64,000 nucleotides of DNA. Origin: Corynebacterium aquilae DSM 44791. GTDB lineage: Bacteria; Actinomycetota; Actinomycetes; Mycobacteriales; Mycobacteriaceae. The stretch covers positions 1,759,992 to 1,823,991 of the forward strand of contig NZ_CP009245.1 of NCBI RefSeq assembly GCF_001941445.1. The letters are read 5' to 3'. The translations under genes and the position numbers were made by a program. The stretch's first letter is position 1, and every line of letters begins with the position of its first letter. The notes under the pieces were generated by a model. It saw nothing but the letters and a program-made list of their open reading frames with translations. It did not search any database and was not told where the DNA came from. Of this stretch, positions 27,026 through 36,472 are shown in pieces.

Positions 27026-27777
27026 GCACCACGCCCGCATTCGACCGCACTGCTCCCCACGACACCGCGCTTTCTCTGCGGGATGTGGTGTTGAGTTTTC
27101 CCGACGGTGACGATCGTGTTGTTGCTGTTGATCACGTCAGCTTTGATTTGTCGAAAGGCGAATTGGTTGCCATTACTGGCCCGTCCGGTTCTGGTAAGTC
27201 TTCTTTGTTGGCTGTCGCCTCCACCCTGATTCAGCCGGATTCTGGCTCCGTGATGCTGGGGTCGACGGAGTTGGCTCATTTGAACGCTAAGCAGTCCGCT
27301 GAGGTGCGTCGAAACCGCATCGGTATCGTGTTCCAGCAGTCCAATCTGTTGGGTTCGCTCAGCGCCATTGATCAGTTGTTGATGACCGACCACCTGGTTG
27401 CCCCGTGGTCGAAGCACCGTGCTAAGGACAAGGCGGCTTCCCGTAAGCGTGCCGAGGCGTTGTTGGAGCGACTTGATTTGGGTAACTCCATGAATCGCTC
27501 CACCGGTGCGCTGTCTGGTGGCCAGCGTCAGCGCGTTAATATTGCCCGCGCCTTGATGCATAACCCCGAGTTGCTGGTTGTCGATGAGCCGACCTCTGCG
27601 CTGGATTCTCAGCGTTCTCAGGCAGTGATGGATCTGTTGTTGGAGCTCGTGCGTGAGGAGGGTGTGGGTACGCTGCTGGTAACTCATGACCGTGACGCCG
27701 CTGCGCGAGCTGATCGCGAATTGGTCATGGTCGATGGGGTGCTTTCACCGCGGGATGAAAATACTCCCTCCTATTAG
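27022..27777 (+). CDS. ABC transporter ATPase, HrtA/LolD-like
   Basis: The predicted protein has 251 residues. It has Walker A GPSGSGKSS (about 53-61), the Q-loop VFQQSN, signature LSGGQRQR, Walker B LLVVDEPTSALD and the H-loop THD. It belongs to the MacB/LolD class that drives FtsX-like permeases, and it forms a two-gene operon with the preceding permease. Partner and role are as described there; a strong stem-loop ends the unit. Confidence 0.87.
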   Translation: MSTTPAFDRTAPHDTALSLRDVVLSFPDGDDRVVAVDHVSFDLSKGELVAITGPSGSGKSSLLAVASTLIQPDSGSVMLGSTELAHLNAKQSAEVRRNRIGIVFQQSNLLGSLSAIDQLLMTDHLVAPWSKHRAKDKAASRKRAEALLERLDLGNSMNRSTGALSGGQRQRVNIARALMHNPELLVVDEPTSALDSQRSQAVMDLLLELVREEGVGTLLVTHDRDAAARADRELVMVDGVLSPRDENTPSY

Positions 27778-27783
27778 GGGTGG

Positions 27784-27799
27784 CGGCGTGAAAACGCCG
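27784..27799 (+). terminator. Short stable hairpin after the ABC operon
   Basis: CGGCGT-GAAA-ACGCCG is a 6-bp stem with a GNRA-type tetraloop, 6 bp after the ATPase stop, followed at a distance by CCCTTTT. It may act with the larger stem-loop at 27823. Confidence 0.45.
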
Positions 27800-27822
27800 A
27801 GAGGACCCTTTTAACAGCACTT

Positions 27823-27868
27823 AAGGGGCCTGTCTGTCACCGTTGATTTGGTGGGAGGCAGGCCCCTT
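27823..27868. terminator. Terminator between the ABC operon and cobB
   Basis: AAGGGGCCTG (27823-27832) pairs with CAGGCCCCTT (27859-27868), and an inner CACC/GGTG pair extends the stem. The two genes are convergent, and the T/A-rich flanks suit both. Confidence 0.8.
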
Positions 27869-27888
27869 TGGGGTTTTGTGGCCGGTGT

Positions 27889-29352
27889 TTAGTGTTGTGC
27901 GACCGTGGTGTGGGTGGTGGCGAATTCGCGGGCGGCTGCCACGAATCGGCCTACTGCTTGCGGGGTGCTGGCGGGGTGCACGTGCAGATAGGATGCGTGC
28001 ACGGTGGGGCTGACGAAGCCTTCTGCTGCGGGGCTGTTGTCCCAGGCCCGCCAACCCCATGCTGCTGAGAACCCGGGGGCCTGTTGGCAGGTCAAGGCGG
28101 TGTGGTGGAATTCGTGGCCGGTGACGCGTTGTCCGGCGGAGTACAACACGCTGTCGCTGAGTGCGACGGCCTCCCGGTAGCCCAGGGTTAGCCGGCGGCC
28201 CATCGCTGCGTGGGTGTCGATAACTCCCAGCATGGGGTGTGCGTCCAGTGTTGCGGTCAGCCATAGCAAGCCGGCGCATTCCCCGTGCACGGGGGCACCG
28301 GCGGCCACTAGCGCGCGGATCTGCTCGCTTAGATCGGTACGCGCTGCCAGTGCTTCCACGTGTTCTTCGGGGAAGCCTCCCGGGATGATGAGCCCATCGC
28401 AGGGCGGCAATGCGTCTAGCAGCGGGTCGAAACGCACCACGTGCGCCCCGGCTGCCGCCAAGAGTTCTTCGTGTTCGGTGTAGGCGAAGGTAAAAGCGGG
28501 GCCACCTGCAAGCGCGATGCGGGGCCGATGCGCCTGGGGGTTTTCCATGGCACTGCTGGTTGTTCCCGCACCGATTGGGCAGCATTGTTCGGCGGCGTAC
28601 TCCCCCAGTGCCGTGGCTGGGTCCCAGGCGGGGCCTTGGTATCCGCAGGATGCCAATTGCATGATGGCGTCCACATCGATGTGTTCTTCTACCAGGTCGG
28701 CCATGGTTTCGACCGCGTTGATGGCCTCCGAGCCGTGCTCTGCGGCGGTGACCAATCCTAGGTGTCGGCTGGGGACTTCCACCCCGGTCATGCGTGGCAC
28801 AGCCCCCAGCACGGGTACTCCCACCGCTTCCACGGCAGCCCGCGCCACCGCCGCGTGCCTTTCGGTACCGACCTTGTTCAAAATGACGCCCGCTACCCGC
28901 ACGTTGGTGTTGCTGGTCGCAAATCCCCGCACCAAGGCGCCAGCGGATTGGCTCATGCCCCGCACGTCCACCACCAGTACGACCGGGACCTGCAAAATTT
29001 CGGCGATCTCGGCGGTGGAGCCGGGGGCGCAGGTGGGGTCGGTGTCCTGTGTGATTCTTCCGTCAAACAGCCCCATGACGCCCTCGATAACTGCGATGTT
29101 TGCCCCACGGGAGCCGTGGGCGTAGAGGGGGCCGATGAGTTGTCGTCCGCACATCACGGAGTCGAGGTTTCGGCCCGGGCGCTTGGCGGCGAGGGTGTGG
29201 TAGCCGGGGTCGATGTAGTCGGGGCCGACTTTGAAGGGGGCTACGGTGGTGCGGCGCGCGATCGCTGCGATCAGGCCGGTCGCGATCGTGGTTTTGCCGG
29301 TGCCGGATGCTGGGGCGGCGATACAGATCGCCGGGGTGGCTGTGGTCACCAC
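27889..29352 (-). CDS. cobB: Cobyrinate/hydrogenobyrinate a,c-diamide synthase
   Basis: The predicted protein has 487 residues. It adds amide groups to the a and c carboxylates of the corrin ring with glutamine and ATP. The N-terminal ATP-binding domain has CIAAPASGTGKTTIATGL, FKVGPDYIDPGYH, and RNLDSVMCG; the C-terminal glutamine amidotransferase domain has LIIPGGFPEEHVEAL and the nucleophile Cys in HGECAGLLWL. It overlaps the cobO end by 7 bp and is translated after it, so the two are coupled. Confidence 0.94.
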   Translation of the reverse strand: MVTTATPAICIAAPASGTGKTTIATGLIAAIARRTTVAPFKVGPDYIDPGYHTLAAKRPGRNLDSVMCGRQLIGPLYAHGSRGANIAVIEGVMGLFDGRITQDTDPTCAPGSTAEIAEILQVPVVLVVDVRGMSQSAGALVRGFATSNTNVRVAGVILNKVGTERHAAVARAAVEAVGVPVLGAVPRMTGVEVPSRHLGLVTAAEHGSEAINAVETMADLVEEHIDVDAIMQLASCGYQGPAWDPATALGEYAAEQCCPIGAGTTSSAMENPQAHRPRIALAGGPAFTFAYTEHEELLAAAGAHVVRFDPLLDALPPCDGLIIPGGFPEEHVEALAARTDLSEQIRALVAAGAPVHGECAGLLWLTATLDAHPMLGVIDTHAAMGRRLTLGYREAVALSDSVLYSAGQRVTGHEFHHTALTCQQAPGFSAAWGWRAWDNSPAAEGFVSPTVHASYLHVHPASTPQAVGRFVAAAREFATTHTTVAQH

Positions 29353-29966
29353 TCGATCCCCTTTTGTCCTTTGCGTCCCTGATCCATGGGGTGCTTAATC
29401 TTGGTCATCTCTGTTACCAGGTCGGCAACGTCGATGAGCTGCTCCGGGGCGTTACGGCCCGTCATCACCACGTGTTGGGTGCCGGTGCGGTTGGCGAGGG
29501 TGGAACACACGTCGTCGATGTCGATCCAGCCCCAGGTCAACGGGTAGGTGAATTCGTCGAGCACGTAGAAGTCGTGGGTGTGGTTTTCGAGGCGTTTTTT
29601 CACCTCGAGCCATCCTTCGTGGGCGTCGCGGGCGTGGTCTTCCTCGGAGCCTGCCTTTTTCGCCCAGGACCAGCCCTCACCCATTTTGTGCCATTCCACC
29701 GGTCCTCCTTGGCCGGTGGTGTCGTGTAATTCCCCGAGGGTGCGGAAAACGGTTTCTTCGCCGACTTTCCACTTCGGTGATTTCACGAACTGGAAAACCC
29801 CAATCTTCATGCCTTGGTTCCAGGCGCGCATGGCCATGCCGAAGGCGGCGGTGGATTTCCCTTTGCCGGGGCCGGTGTGGACTGCGGTGATGGGCAGCAT
29901 GCGGCGTTGGCGGGTCGTCAGGCCGTCGTCGGGGATGGATGCGGGGTCGAGTTTTCCTTTGGGCAT
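29346..29966 (-). CDS. cobO: Cob(I)yrinic acid a,c-diamide adenosyltransferase
   Basis: The predicted protein has 206 residues. It attaches the adenosyl group to the corrinoid cobalt. CobA/CobO-type marks are the P-loop TGPGKGKSTAAFG, the FQFVKSPKWKVGEE segment, the VLDEFTYPLTWGW strand and HVVMTGRNAPEQLID. The N-terminal LTTRQRRMLPI is typical of actinobacterial CobO. It is the upstream gene of the cobO-cobB unit. Confidence 0.95.
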   Translation of the reverse strand: MPKGKLDPASIPDDGLTTRQRRMLPITAVHTGPGKGKSTAAFGMAMRAWNQGMKIGVFQFVKSPKWKVGEETVFRTLGELHDTTGQGGPVEWHKMGEGWSWAKKAGSEEDHARDAHEGWLEVKKRLENHTHDFYVLDEFTYPLTWGWIDIDDVCSTLANRTGTQHVVMTGRNAPEQLIDVADLVTEMTKIKHPMDQGRKGQKGIEW

Positions 29967-30041
29967 GGGTTAAGGATAAACGAGGTGGGGGTTTTCGCTG
30001 CTGTTGTGGTGGCTTTTGGGGCCTAGGCGATGCGAAAAGCG

Positions 30042-30073
30042 ATCATCCCCACCCTGGTGTGGATGGGGATGAT
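30042..30073 (-). terminator. Stem-loop downstream of the dedA gene
   Basis: ATCATCCCCA (30042-30051) pairs perfectly with TGGGGATGAT (30064-30073), and CGCTTTTCGC follows on the minus strand. It ends the dedA transcript. Confidence 0.75.
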
Positions 30074-30078
30074 GGGTC

Positions 30079-30954
30079 TTAGGTGGCCTGTTTCTTGTTG
30101 CGCATCATGGCCGCTGCGATGATGAAGACCACCAGGCCGATGGCCACATAGTTGGCGATCTTCGCATAGCCCTCAAGCACTGCGACGGCGGGTTCGCCGA
30201 CGGAGTATCCGAAGTACATGTATCCCGCCAGCCACACGGTAGCGGCGAGGTAGTCGATGAGGAGGAATTTTTTCAGGTTCATGCCTTGCGCGCCGGCCAG
30301 CACGAAGACGACGAGTCGGATGGGCAGGGGGATGGGCACGTAGGCGACGAAGATGCCGATCCAGCCCATTTTGTGGGCCCATTTTTCGGCGCGGGCGTAG
30401 TTGCGGGCGGCGCGTGGTGATTGGGCGGCGGACATTTCGATCATGCCGCGGCCCCATAGGGCGCCTGCCCACCAGTAGATCCAGTCGAACTTGATGCGGG
30501 TCAGTCCGCCGAGCAGCAGGGGCCACAATAGGGGCACTTCGGTACCGACTTTGTGTAGTGCCCCAAGTCCGGCGCCGCCGGTGCTGGAGCCTAGAAGTGC
30601 GACCGCCCACGGGAGGCGGGATTCGTCGCCGAGCAGGTAGGCGCGCAGTGGGAGTAGCGCCATGGAGATAAAACCGACGGCGATAAAGGCACCAAAGCAC
30701 CACAGGTCGGCTTTGGTGGGTTGTTTATTCCAGGGCATCCCGGGCTGGTCCCACCAGGGTTTGTCCTCTTCGCTGGGGGTATCTTCGCTGTTTTTTGTTT
30801 CAGCGACTGCGTCAATGTCCTCGGCGCTGGGTGCGATCCCGGAGGTCAGAAGTTCGGAATCGGCCTCGTTGTCGGCCGAGGTGGGTGCGTGGTCACCGTG
30901 CAGATTTTCTGGGGTGTCCCGCGGATCTTCTGGGTTACCGGGAGTTGTTGTCAT
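30079..30954 (-). CDS. DedA/VTT-domain membrane protein
   Basis: The predicted protein has 291 residues from the ATG at 30954; a TTG eight codons upstream is possible, and neither has a clear ribosome site. An acidic, disordered-looking N-terminal third (about 1-90, Asp/Glu/Pro-rich) precedes a membrane part with the DedA pattern: an intramembrane re-entrant GALWGRG region, an RAEKWAHKMGWIGIFVAYVPIPLPIRLVVFVLAG-type core (read in pieces) and a C-terminal helix. DedA proteins are half of an undecaprenyl-phosphate or lipid flippase class. The long acidic N-terminus is unusual. Confidence 0.78.
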   Translation of the reverse strand: MTTTPGNPEDPRDTPENLHGDHAPTSADNEADSELLTSGIAPSAEDIDAVAETKNSEDTPSEEDKPWWDQPGMPWNKQPTKADLWCFGAFIAVGFISMALLPLRAYLLGDESRLPWAVALLGSSTGGAGLGALHKVGTEVPLLWPLLLGGLTRIKFDWIYWWAGALWGRGMIEMSAAQSPRAARNYARAEKWAHKMGWIGIFVAYVPIPLPIRLVVFVLAGAQGMNLKKFLLIDYLAATVWLAGYMYFGYSVGEPAVAVLEGYAKIANYVAIGLVVFIIAAAMMRNKKQAT

Positions 30955-31027
30955 GCCGATAAGGGTACCCGACCGCAACGATGCGGCCGGGTAGTGCCGG
31001 GTAGTTCAAGGTGGTGTGTTTTTGGTG

Positions 31028-31858
31028 TTAGACGGCGTCGATGATGCCGGAGATGGATTCGGCGTTGAGTTCGTCGACTTTGACGTAGGCGCCCACCAGT
31101 CCGCGGGCGAGTTCCTTGGCCAACCCCAGGGTGACGCGCCCTGCACGTTCGCAGTCGATGACGAGGCTTCCGGCCAGCCCGCGGCGGGAGATCGTGCTGG
31201 CTGCGGTGCGGACCCCGGCGACTCCCGCGTGGGAGGTGTCGCGCCCATCGCTGAGGATGACGAGCATGGCCCGACGCGCGGGCTCCTTGCGGTGTTCCCG
31301 CTCGATGAGTTGTTGGGCCATCACCAGGCCTTGCGCCAGTGGGGTGCGCCCACCGGTGTCGGCGTGCGCCATTCTGCGCACCGCAACCTCAATGCTTGAG
31401 GTGGGTGGCAAAAGCAGTTCGGGGGCGGCACCGCGTACGGAGATCACGGCCACTTTGTCGCGGCGTTGGTAGGCGTCGCGCAGCATGGAGACCACTGCCC
31501 CGGTGACCGCGGATAGGCGGTCCCTGGCGGCCATCGAGCCGGAGGCATCAACGAGGAAAACGATGAGGTTGGATTCGTGCCCACGCCTAAGGCTTCCGCG
31601 CAGGTCGCTGGGGCGAAAATCGATCATTTCCCCACTGATGCTGGCGCCACGATCCGCGGCGGCCAGCACGCTGCCGACCACGTTGAGGCCGTGGCCGCCC
31701 CGCACGGCGCGCACGGTAGCTCCTTGGGCGGAATAGGCTTTGGAGCGCCGACCCGGTAGTCCTTCCTCGCCGACTCCTGCCCGTCGCAGCAGCCTAGGGG
31801 CGAAAGGGGGCGCCGATATCGGCGCGACCTGCCTTCCCGTCCTGGGTGGGCTGCTCAT
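31028..31858 (-). CDS. VWA-domain (ChlD/BchD-like) chelatase subunit
   Basis: The predicted protein has 276 residues from the ATG at 31858; the frame is open further upstream but there it is only a shadow of the ATPase gene. It has a complete MIDAS metal site: DASGS, Thr in GGRTPL and Asp in [29 protein letters not shown] near the start matches the junction of actinobacterial fused I-D chelatases as I recall them. AGGAC lies 8 nt before the ATG. It overlaps the ATPase gene by 65 bp in the +1 frame. With the neighbouring cob genes it is a candidate for cobalt insertion. Confidence 0.82.
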   Translation of the reverse strand: MSSPPRTGRQVAPISAPPFAPRLLRRAGVGEEGLPGRRSKAYSAQGATVRAVRGGHGLNVVGSVLAAADRGASISGEMIDFRPSDLRGSLRRGHESNLIVFLVDASGSMAARDRLSAVTGAVVSMLRDAYQRRDKVAVISVRGAAPELLLPPTSSIEVAVRRMAHADTGGRTPLAQGLVMAQQLIEREHRKEPARRAMLVILSDGRDTSHAGVAGVRTAASTISRRGLAGSLVIDCERAGRVTLGLAKELARGLVGAYVKVDELNAESISGIIDAV

Positions 31859-32891
31859 CGGGGGTGTCCTGCGGGGGCTGCAAGTCAGCGTCAGACTGTT
31901 CTGGTTGTGGCGGTTGCTGCTCCGCACCGCCGTCGTCTTCGGTGTTTTCGGGCTGCTCGGGGAACTGTTCCTTGGCCTCATCGAGAGCCTGGTCGAGCTG
32001 ATCCTCGTCAAGTCCGGTGTCATCGAAAGGATCGCGGCGCTTGCGGTGCGGCAAGGCCAACTTGGCGGCTACAGCGATGTCTTCCTCCCCCACGCGCTGC
32101 GCGCCACGCCACGCCGCATGCGCGCACGCGGTGCGCGCGATCACCAGGTCGGCGCGCATTCCATCGACATCAAAAGTGGCGCACACGTGGGCAATGCGGG
32201 CCAACATCGCGTCGGGGAGTTCCACATCAGGCAACAAGGTGCGGGCCTGTTCCAGCTGTTCGGACAAGGCGCGTTCCTGGTCGGCGTAGTGGGCCGCAAA
32301 GGTTTGCGGAGCGGCGTCGAAAGCCAGGCGGCGGCGCATGATCTCGCAGCGCACCTCAACGTCGCGGGATGCCGCTACCTCCACAGCAAGACCAAAGCGG
32401 TCCAGCAACTGGGGACGCAACTCCCCTTCCTCGGGGTTCATCGATCCGACGAGCACGAAACGGGCGGGGCTGGTGTGGGAGATGCCATCGCGTTCGATGG
32501 TGACCTGGCCGGTGGCGGCCGCATCCAGCAACGCGTCCACCAGGTGGTCAGGCAGGAGATTAACTTCGTCGACGTAGAGGATGCCGCCGTCGGCCTGCGC
32601 CAGCAGACCCGGCTTGTATTCGGCGCGGCCGGTGGTGAGCACCGTTTCTACATCCAGGGAACCCACCACGCGGTCTTCAGTAGCGCCGATGGGAAGGTTG
32701 ACCAGAGGACCGTTCATCAGCGTCGCGAAACCACGGATGGTGGTAGTTTTCGCGGTGCCTTTTTCACCCCGCACTACGACACCACCGATGGTGGGCGAGA
32801 TCGAATTCAAAATCAGCGCAAGCCTTAAGTCGTCGTGCCCGACGATGGCTGCGAAGGGATAACCGGTCATGGGTTTCGTTTGTGAGGTCAC
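31794..32891 (-). CDS. ChlI-like AAA+ ATPase of a Mg/Co-chelatase
   Basis: The predicted protein has 365 residues. It has Walker A GEKGTAKT (42-49), Walker [12 protein letters not shown], a sensor [18 protein letters not shown] and the BchI C-terminal helical part, then an acidic Pro/Gln/Glu linker (about 310-355). That linker normally joins the ATPase to the VWA half; here it stops at GAPFRP. Shifting one base in the CCCCCTTT run (around 31800-31812) would read straight into the VWA protein. The start is a GTG (32891) with TACACTAGGAC upstream. ATP-driven metal insertion into a corrin ring is the likely role. Confidence 0.85.
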   Translation of the reverse strand: MTSQTKPMTGYPFAAIVGHDDLRLALILNSISPTIGGVVVRGEKGTAKTTTIRGFATLMNGPLVNLPIGATEDRVVGSLDVETVLTTGRAEYKPGLLAQADGGILYVDEVNLLPDHLVDALLDAAATGQVTIERDGISHTSPARFVLVGSMNPEEGELRPQLLDRFGLAVEVAASRDVEVRCEIMRRRLAFDAAPQTFAAHYADQERALSEQLEQARTLLPDVELPDAMLARIAHVCATFDVDGMRADLVIARTACAHAAWRGAQRVGEEDIAVAAKLALPHRKRRDPFDDTGLDEDQLDQALDEAKEQFPEQPENTEDDGGAEQQPPQPEQSDADLQPPQDTPDEQPTQDGKAGRADIGAPFRP

Positions 32892-32967
32892 GGTGTCCTA
32901 GTGTAGCGATACCTCAGCTAATTGAAACCTTCGCAGGGACAATGCGGGGATTGTTGGGCGCAACAGC

Positions 32968-33005
32968 ACCGCACCCCAGGACACGAGCGCGTCCTGGGGT
33001 GCGGT
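32968..33005 (-). terminator. Stem-loop downstream of mqo
   Basis: A perfect 15-bp inverted repeat, ACCGCACCCCAGGAC (32968-32982) and its complement (32991-33005), has an 8-nt loop. The T-run is poor, but the stem is very stable. Confidence 0.7.
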
Positions 33006-33048
33006 AAGTGTTGATTATGTGATGCCCAATCAACGAAGGCGGGGATGA

Positions 33049-34560
33049 CTAGCCCTCGAGCTTGAGCACCTTTTGGGTGTGTGCCCACACTTCGTCGAAC
33101 ATCTCGCGGTTCGCGGACAGCTGCACACCGTAGGAGGGAACCATTTCCTTGATCTTCGGGCCCCACTCGACCATCTTCTGGCCGAAGCAGCGCTCAAGAA
33201 CCTCCAGCAGGGCGGCCGGAGCGATGGAAGCGCCCGGGGAAGCACCCAGCAGACCAGCGATGGTGCCTTCGGAGTTGTTGATCAGTGCGGTACCGAACTC
33301 CAGGGAACCGAAGCGCGGGCCGACAATCGGCTTGATGACCTGGACGCGCTGGCCGGCGGTGACCAGCTCCCAGTCCTCCGCCTTGGCGGACGGCATGTAC
33401 TCGCGCAGGGCTTCGACGCGGGCTTCCTCGTCTTTAAGCAGCTCGGTGATGAGGTACTTGGTCAGGCCCATCTCCTGCACACCCACGGCGGCCATGGACA
33501 TCAGGTTGGTCGGACGCAGGGACTTGGGCAGGTCGAACCAGGAGCCCTGCTTCAAGAACTTCGGGGTCCAGCCGGCGTAGGGGCCGAACAGCAAGCCCTT
33601 CTTGCCATCGATCACACGGGTATCCAGGTGCGGCACGCTCATCGGGGGTGCGCCCACGGAAGCCTTGCCGTAAACCTTGGCGCGGTGCTGCTCAACGAGC
33701 TCCTCGTTTGTGCAGCGCAGCCACTCACCAGAAACCGGGAAACCACCGTAACCACGGATCTCGGGGATGCCGGCCTTCTGCAGCAGCGGCAGAGCCATGC
33801 CGCCGGCGCCCACGAAGACGAAGTTGGCACGAACCACGGACTCATCACCGGTGTGGACGTTGCGGACAACGACCTTCCACTTGGCGCCATCACGCTTGAT
33901 GTCCTTGACCTCGTGGCCGTAACGAACGGTGGTGCCGCGCTCCTGGCAGCCCTTAATGAACTGCTTGGTCAGTGCACCGTAGTTAATGTCGGTGCCGGCT
34001 TCAGTCCAGGAAATCGACACGGGGGTGGTGTCGAAATCGCGGCCCTTGGCCATCAGCGGCAAGAACTCCGCGAACTTCGCGGGATCATCGCTGTACTGCA
34101 TGTCCGGGAACAGCGGGTGCGGTGCCAGTGCATCGTAGCGGCGCTTGAGGTAGTCCATCTGGTCGCGACCCTGCGCGAAGGACACGTGAGGCACCTGGTT
34201 GATGAAGTCGCGGGCATCCGTCAACACGCCCTGCTCCAGCTGGTGTGCCCAGAACTGGCGGGACACCTGGAACTTCTCGTTCACGCCAATAGCCTTGGCG
34301 GTCTGAATCTTGCCGTTAACATCCGGGGTGTAGTTCAGCTCGCACAGCGCAGAGTGGCCGGTGCCGGCGTTGTTCCACGGGGAGGAAGACTCCTCTGCCG
34401 GGCCATCCAGGCGCTCGAAAATGACCTGGGACCAGTTCGGCTCCAGCTCACCGAGCATTGCGCCCAGGGTTGCGGACATGATGCCCGCACCGATCAGAAC
34501 GACATCGGCTTCATCAGTCACAGGGTTTTTGGTCGTGGATCCAGTGGTGGAATCAGACAC
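33049..34560 (-). CDS. mqo: Malate:quinone oxidoreductase
   Basis: The predicted protein has 503 residues, standard for Mqo. It is a peripheral membrane FAD enzyme that oxidises malate to oxaloacetate and passes electrons to the quinone pool. It has the FAD dinucleotide fold [18 protein letters not shown], the [18 protein letters not shown] segment, [15 protein letters not shown] and [12 protein letters not shown] near the C-terminus, all Mqo hallmarks. It is monocistronic, with a strong stem-loop after it. Its place beside mtr and map is shared with Mycobacterium and C. glutamicum as I recall. Confidence 0.97.
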   Translation of the reverse strand: MSDSTTGSTTKNPVTDEADVVLIGAGIMSATLGAMLGELEPNWSQVIFERLDGPAEESSSPWNNAGTGHSALCELNYTPDVNGKIQTAKAIGVNEKFQVSRQFWAHQLEQGVLTDARDFINQVPHVSFAQGRDQMDYLKRRYDALAPHPLFPDMQYSDDPAKFAEFLPLMAKGRDFDTTPVSISWTEAGTDINYGALTKQFIKGCQERGTTVRYGHEVKDIKRDGAKWKVVVRNVHTGDESVVRANFVFVGAGGMALPLLQKAGIPEIRGYGGFPVSGEWLRCTNEELVEQHRAKVYGKASVGAPPMSVPHLDTRVIDGKKGLLFGPYAGWTPKFLKQGSWFDLPKSLRPTNLMSMAAVGVQEMGLTKYLITELLKDEEARVEALREYMPSAKAEDWELVTAGQRVQVIKPIVGPRFGSLEFGTALINNSEGTIAGLLGASPGASIAPAALLEVLERCFGQKMVEWGPKIKEMVPSYGVQLSANREMFDEVWAHTQKVLKLEG

Positions 34561-35174
34561 AGTTGTTACTTCCTTACGGATTGCTTTCGCTTCGTCGTGA
34601 CAGACTTCAGGCTCGCGCCGCCGCCCACCAACAGAAGGCTGCGCGACACGGACTTAAGGAGTCAGTGAACTTCGAGACACCACCCGCCCAACAGCAGCCG
34701 GGCACACGGGATAGCTTTGTCCACACGAAGACGCCGCAAGAGCTTCAGGTTTCTTGCGGCAGCCGCAGTCATGCGGAGCGAGTCCCCCATACGGGCAGAG
34801 TCTCCTTTGCCCTACCACCCTACTCCCATTCGCCCGGGGGTAGCACCATTTTTGTTGTTTTCACCCAAAATTCCCCCCATCTGCTTTCGCCGCATAGGGC
34901 GCTGACGGGCTGTAATCCCCAGTACCGGGTGCGGAACTATCGCCAAACCCCGCCAAATATGCGACGGTCGACACAGCAAGAAAATTACCCCCGCAACTGT
35001 GGCAGGGTACACCGAATCATCGGGCGCCAGGATTTTCGACTGCACCACAGCTACCGCCGGGTGGTTTCGGCCTAGACATCTCCCCGGATACCCCGGCGAC
35101 TGAACCAGACATCCTCAGCAAGATTCGTCCCTGACTCCCAGACAAAACACAGCCATACCCGATAGGTTTGACCC
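34561..35174. other. Divergent noncoding region of mqo and the hydrolase gene
   Basis: These 614 bp must hold both promoters. Open frames crossing it are Arg/Pro/Ser-rich and not protein-like. No palindromic operator of note was found. Confidence 0.5.
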
Positions 35175-36299
35175 ATGAGCGATCTCCACCACATCTCCGC
35201 CCAAGATCCCACCGCACTCCCGCCTGCAGCAGGCTCGTCTGTCGCCTGGCCTGCAGGTTTTAGTCTCGATCAGCTGCACTGGGAGGCTGACGAACTCGGT
35301 GAGCGTTTCCGCAAAGCCACCATTGACCTCGGCCCCGACCCTGACGGCGAAGGAGAGGTCGTTGCCACCCTCGTCAAATACCTGCCACAGCAAAAGCTCG
35401 CCGAGGATGCGCCAACAGCCCTGTGGATCCACGGCATGACCGATTATTTCTTCCACACCCACGTGGCGGAACACCTCGCTTCCCGTGGCATTAACACCAT
35501 GGCCGTCGATTTGCGTAAATGTGGGCGTTCGCACCGCGCAGGCCAACGCTGGCACCACACCCTCGACCTGTCGAGCTACGACCCGGAACTCAATGTTGCT
35601 TTGGCTGCTGCGGGACAACACGGCCCCGTCATCGTGATGGCGCACTCCACCGGCGGGCTGATTGCACCGCTGTGGCTAGATCGCCTACGCCTGCAGTCGG
35701 AAGACGATCCAGCGGCCACTTCACTGCTCAATCCGCTTGCTGGCGTCGTGTTGAACTCCCCTTGGCTGGGCATGATGATTCCGAACTGGGCTGAGCGGAT
35801 GCTGCGCCCCGCGGTACGCACCCTGGGTAAAGCCCGACCCAACATGTTGATGCCCTCGGGCAGTGGAGACCTCACGGCCTACGGAAAATCCCTCCACAAA
35901 AACCACAACGGCGAGTGGGATTTCAACCTGGAATACAAACCAGTCAACGGCCAAGAAAAGACTTTTGGCTGGTTACGCGCTGTCATCCTGGGCCAGGACA
36001 CAATTCATTCCGGCGTTGTGGAATGTCCGGCCCCCACAATGGTGTTGTGTTCTACGAGCTCGTGGTTGAACAAGCCTTATTCGGCCGCCACGGACTGCGC
36101 AGATGCGGTTCTGGATGTCGAAGACATCCTCGCCTGGGCGCCCTCCCTCGTGGCCGACGGAAGCAAGGTGGAAATCCACCAGGTTCCCGGCGCGCGCCAC
36201 GATGTGTTTTTGTCTCAGCAGATCGCGCGAGCTACTGCTTTTAGCAGGCTCGATGACTTCTTAGACGACCTCGAGCTCACGAGTACTTCACGGCACTGA
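35175..36299 (+). CDS. Alpha/beta hydrolase, S33-like
   Basis: The predicted protein has 374 residues. It has the oxyanion segment LWIHGMTDYFFHTHVAEHLASRG, the nucleophile elbow AHSTGG (Ser in place of the G-x-S-x-G centre, first Gly replaced by Ala), an Asp in a late strand and a final His in GARHDVFLS. The fold is that of monoacylglycerol lipase/serine aminopeptidase-like enzymes. There is no signal peptide, so it is cytoplasmic. It sits between mqo and mtr as a single gene. The substrate is unknown; an ester or lipid is most likely. Confidence 0.82.
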   Translation: MSDLHHISAQDPTALPPAAGSSVAWPAGFSLDQLHWEADELGERFRKATIDLGPDPDGEGEVVATLVKYLPQQKLAEDAPTALWIHGMTDYFFHTHVAEHLASRGINTMAVDLRKCGRSHRAGQRWHHTLDLSSYDPELNVALAAAGQHGPVIVMAHSTGGLIAPLWLDRLRLQSEDDPAATSLLNPLAGVVLNSPWLGMMIPNWAERMLRPAVRTLGKARPNMLMPSGSGDLTAYGKSLHKNHNGEWDFNLEYKPVNGQEKTFGWLRAVILGQDTIHSGVVECPAPTMVLCSTSSWLNKPYSAATDCADAVLDVEDILAWAPSLVADGSKVEIHQVPGARHDVFLSQQIARATAFSRLDDFLDDLELTSTSRH

Positions 36300-36472
36300 G
36301 GTGGTTTTGGCTGGTTTAGGTTTCGCCGTGCGGCGTCTTTCTTAAGCGCTGCAGGGCTAGGCTTCACTGGCCGGGCTGCTTGTGTTGTGTCTTTGGCTCC
36401 TAGAATTGGTGCCCATGAGGGTGTCTTTTTCTCACCCGCCGTCAATAACTTCCATCAAAGGATTTTTTCTTC

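Noticed and set aside
34563..35075. Plus-strand 170-codon frame upstream of the hydrolase gene
   Set aside because: It is Arg/Ser/Pro/Gln-rich with no family features and covers the mqo promoter.
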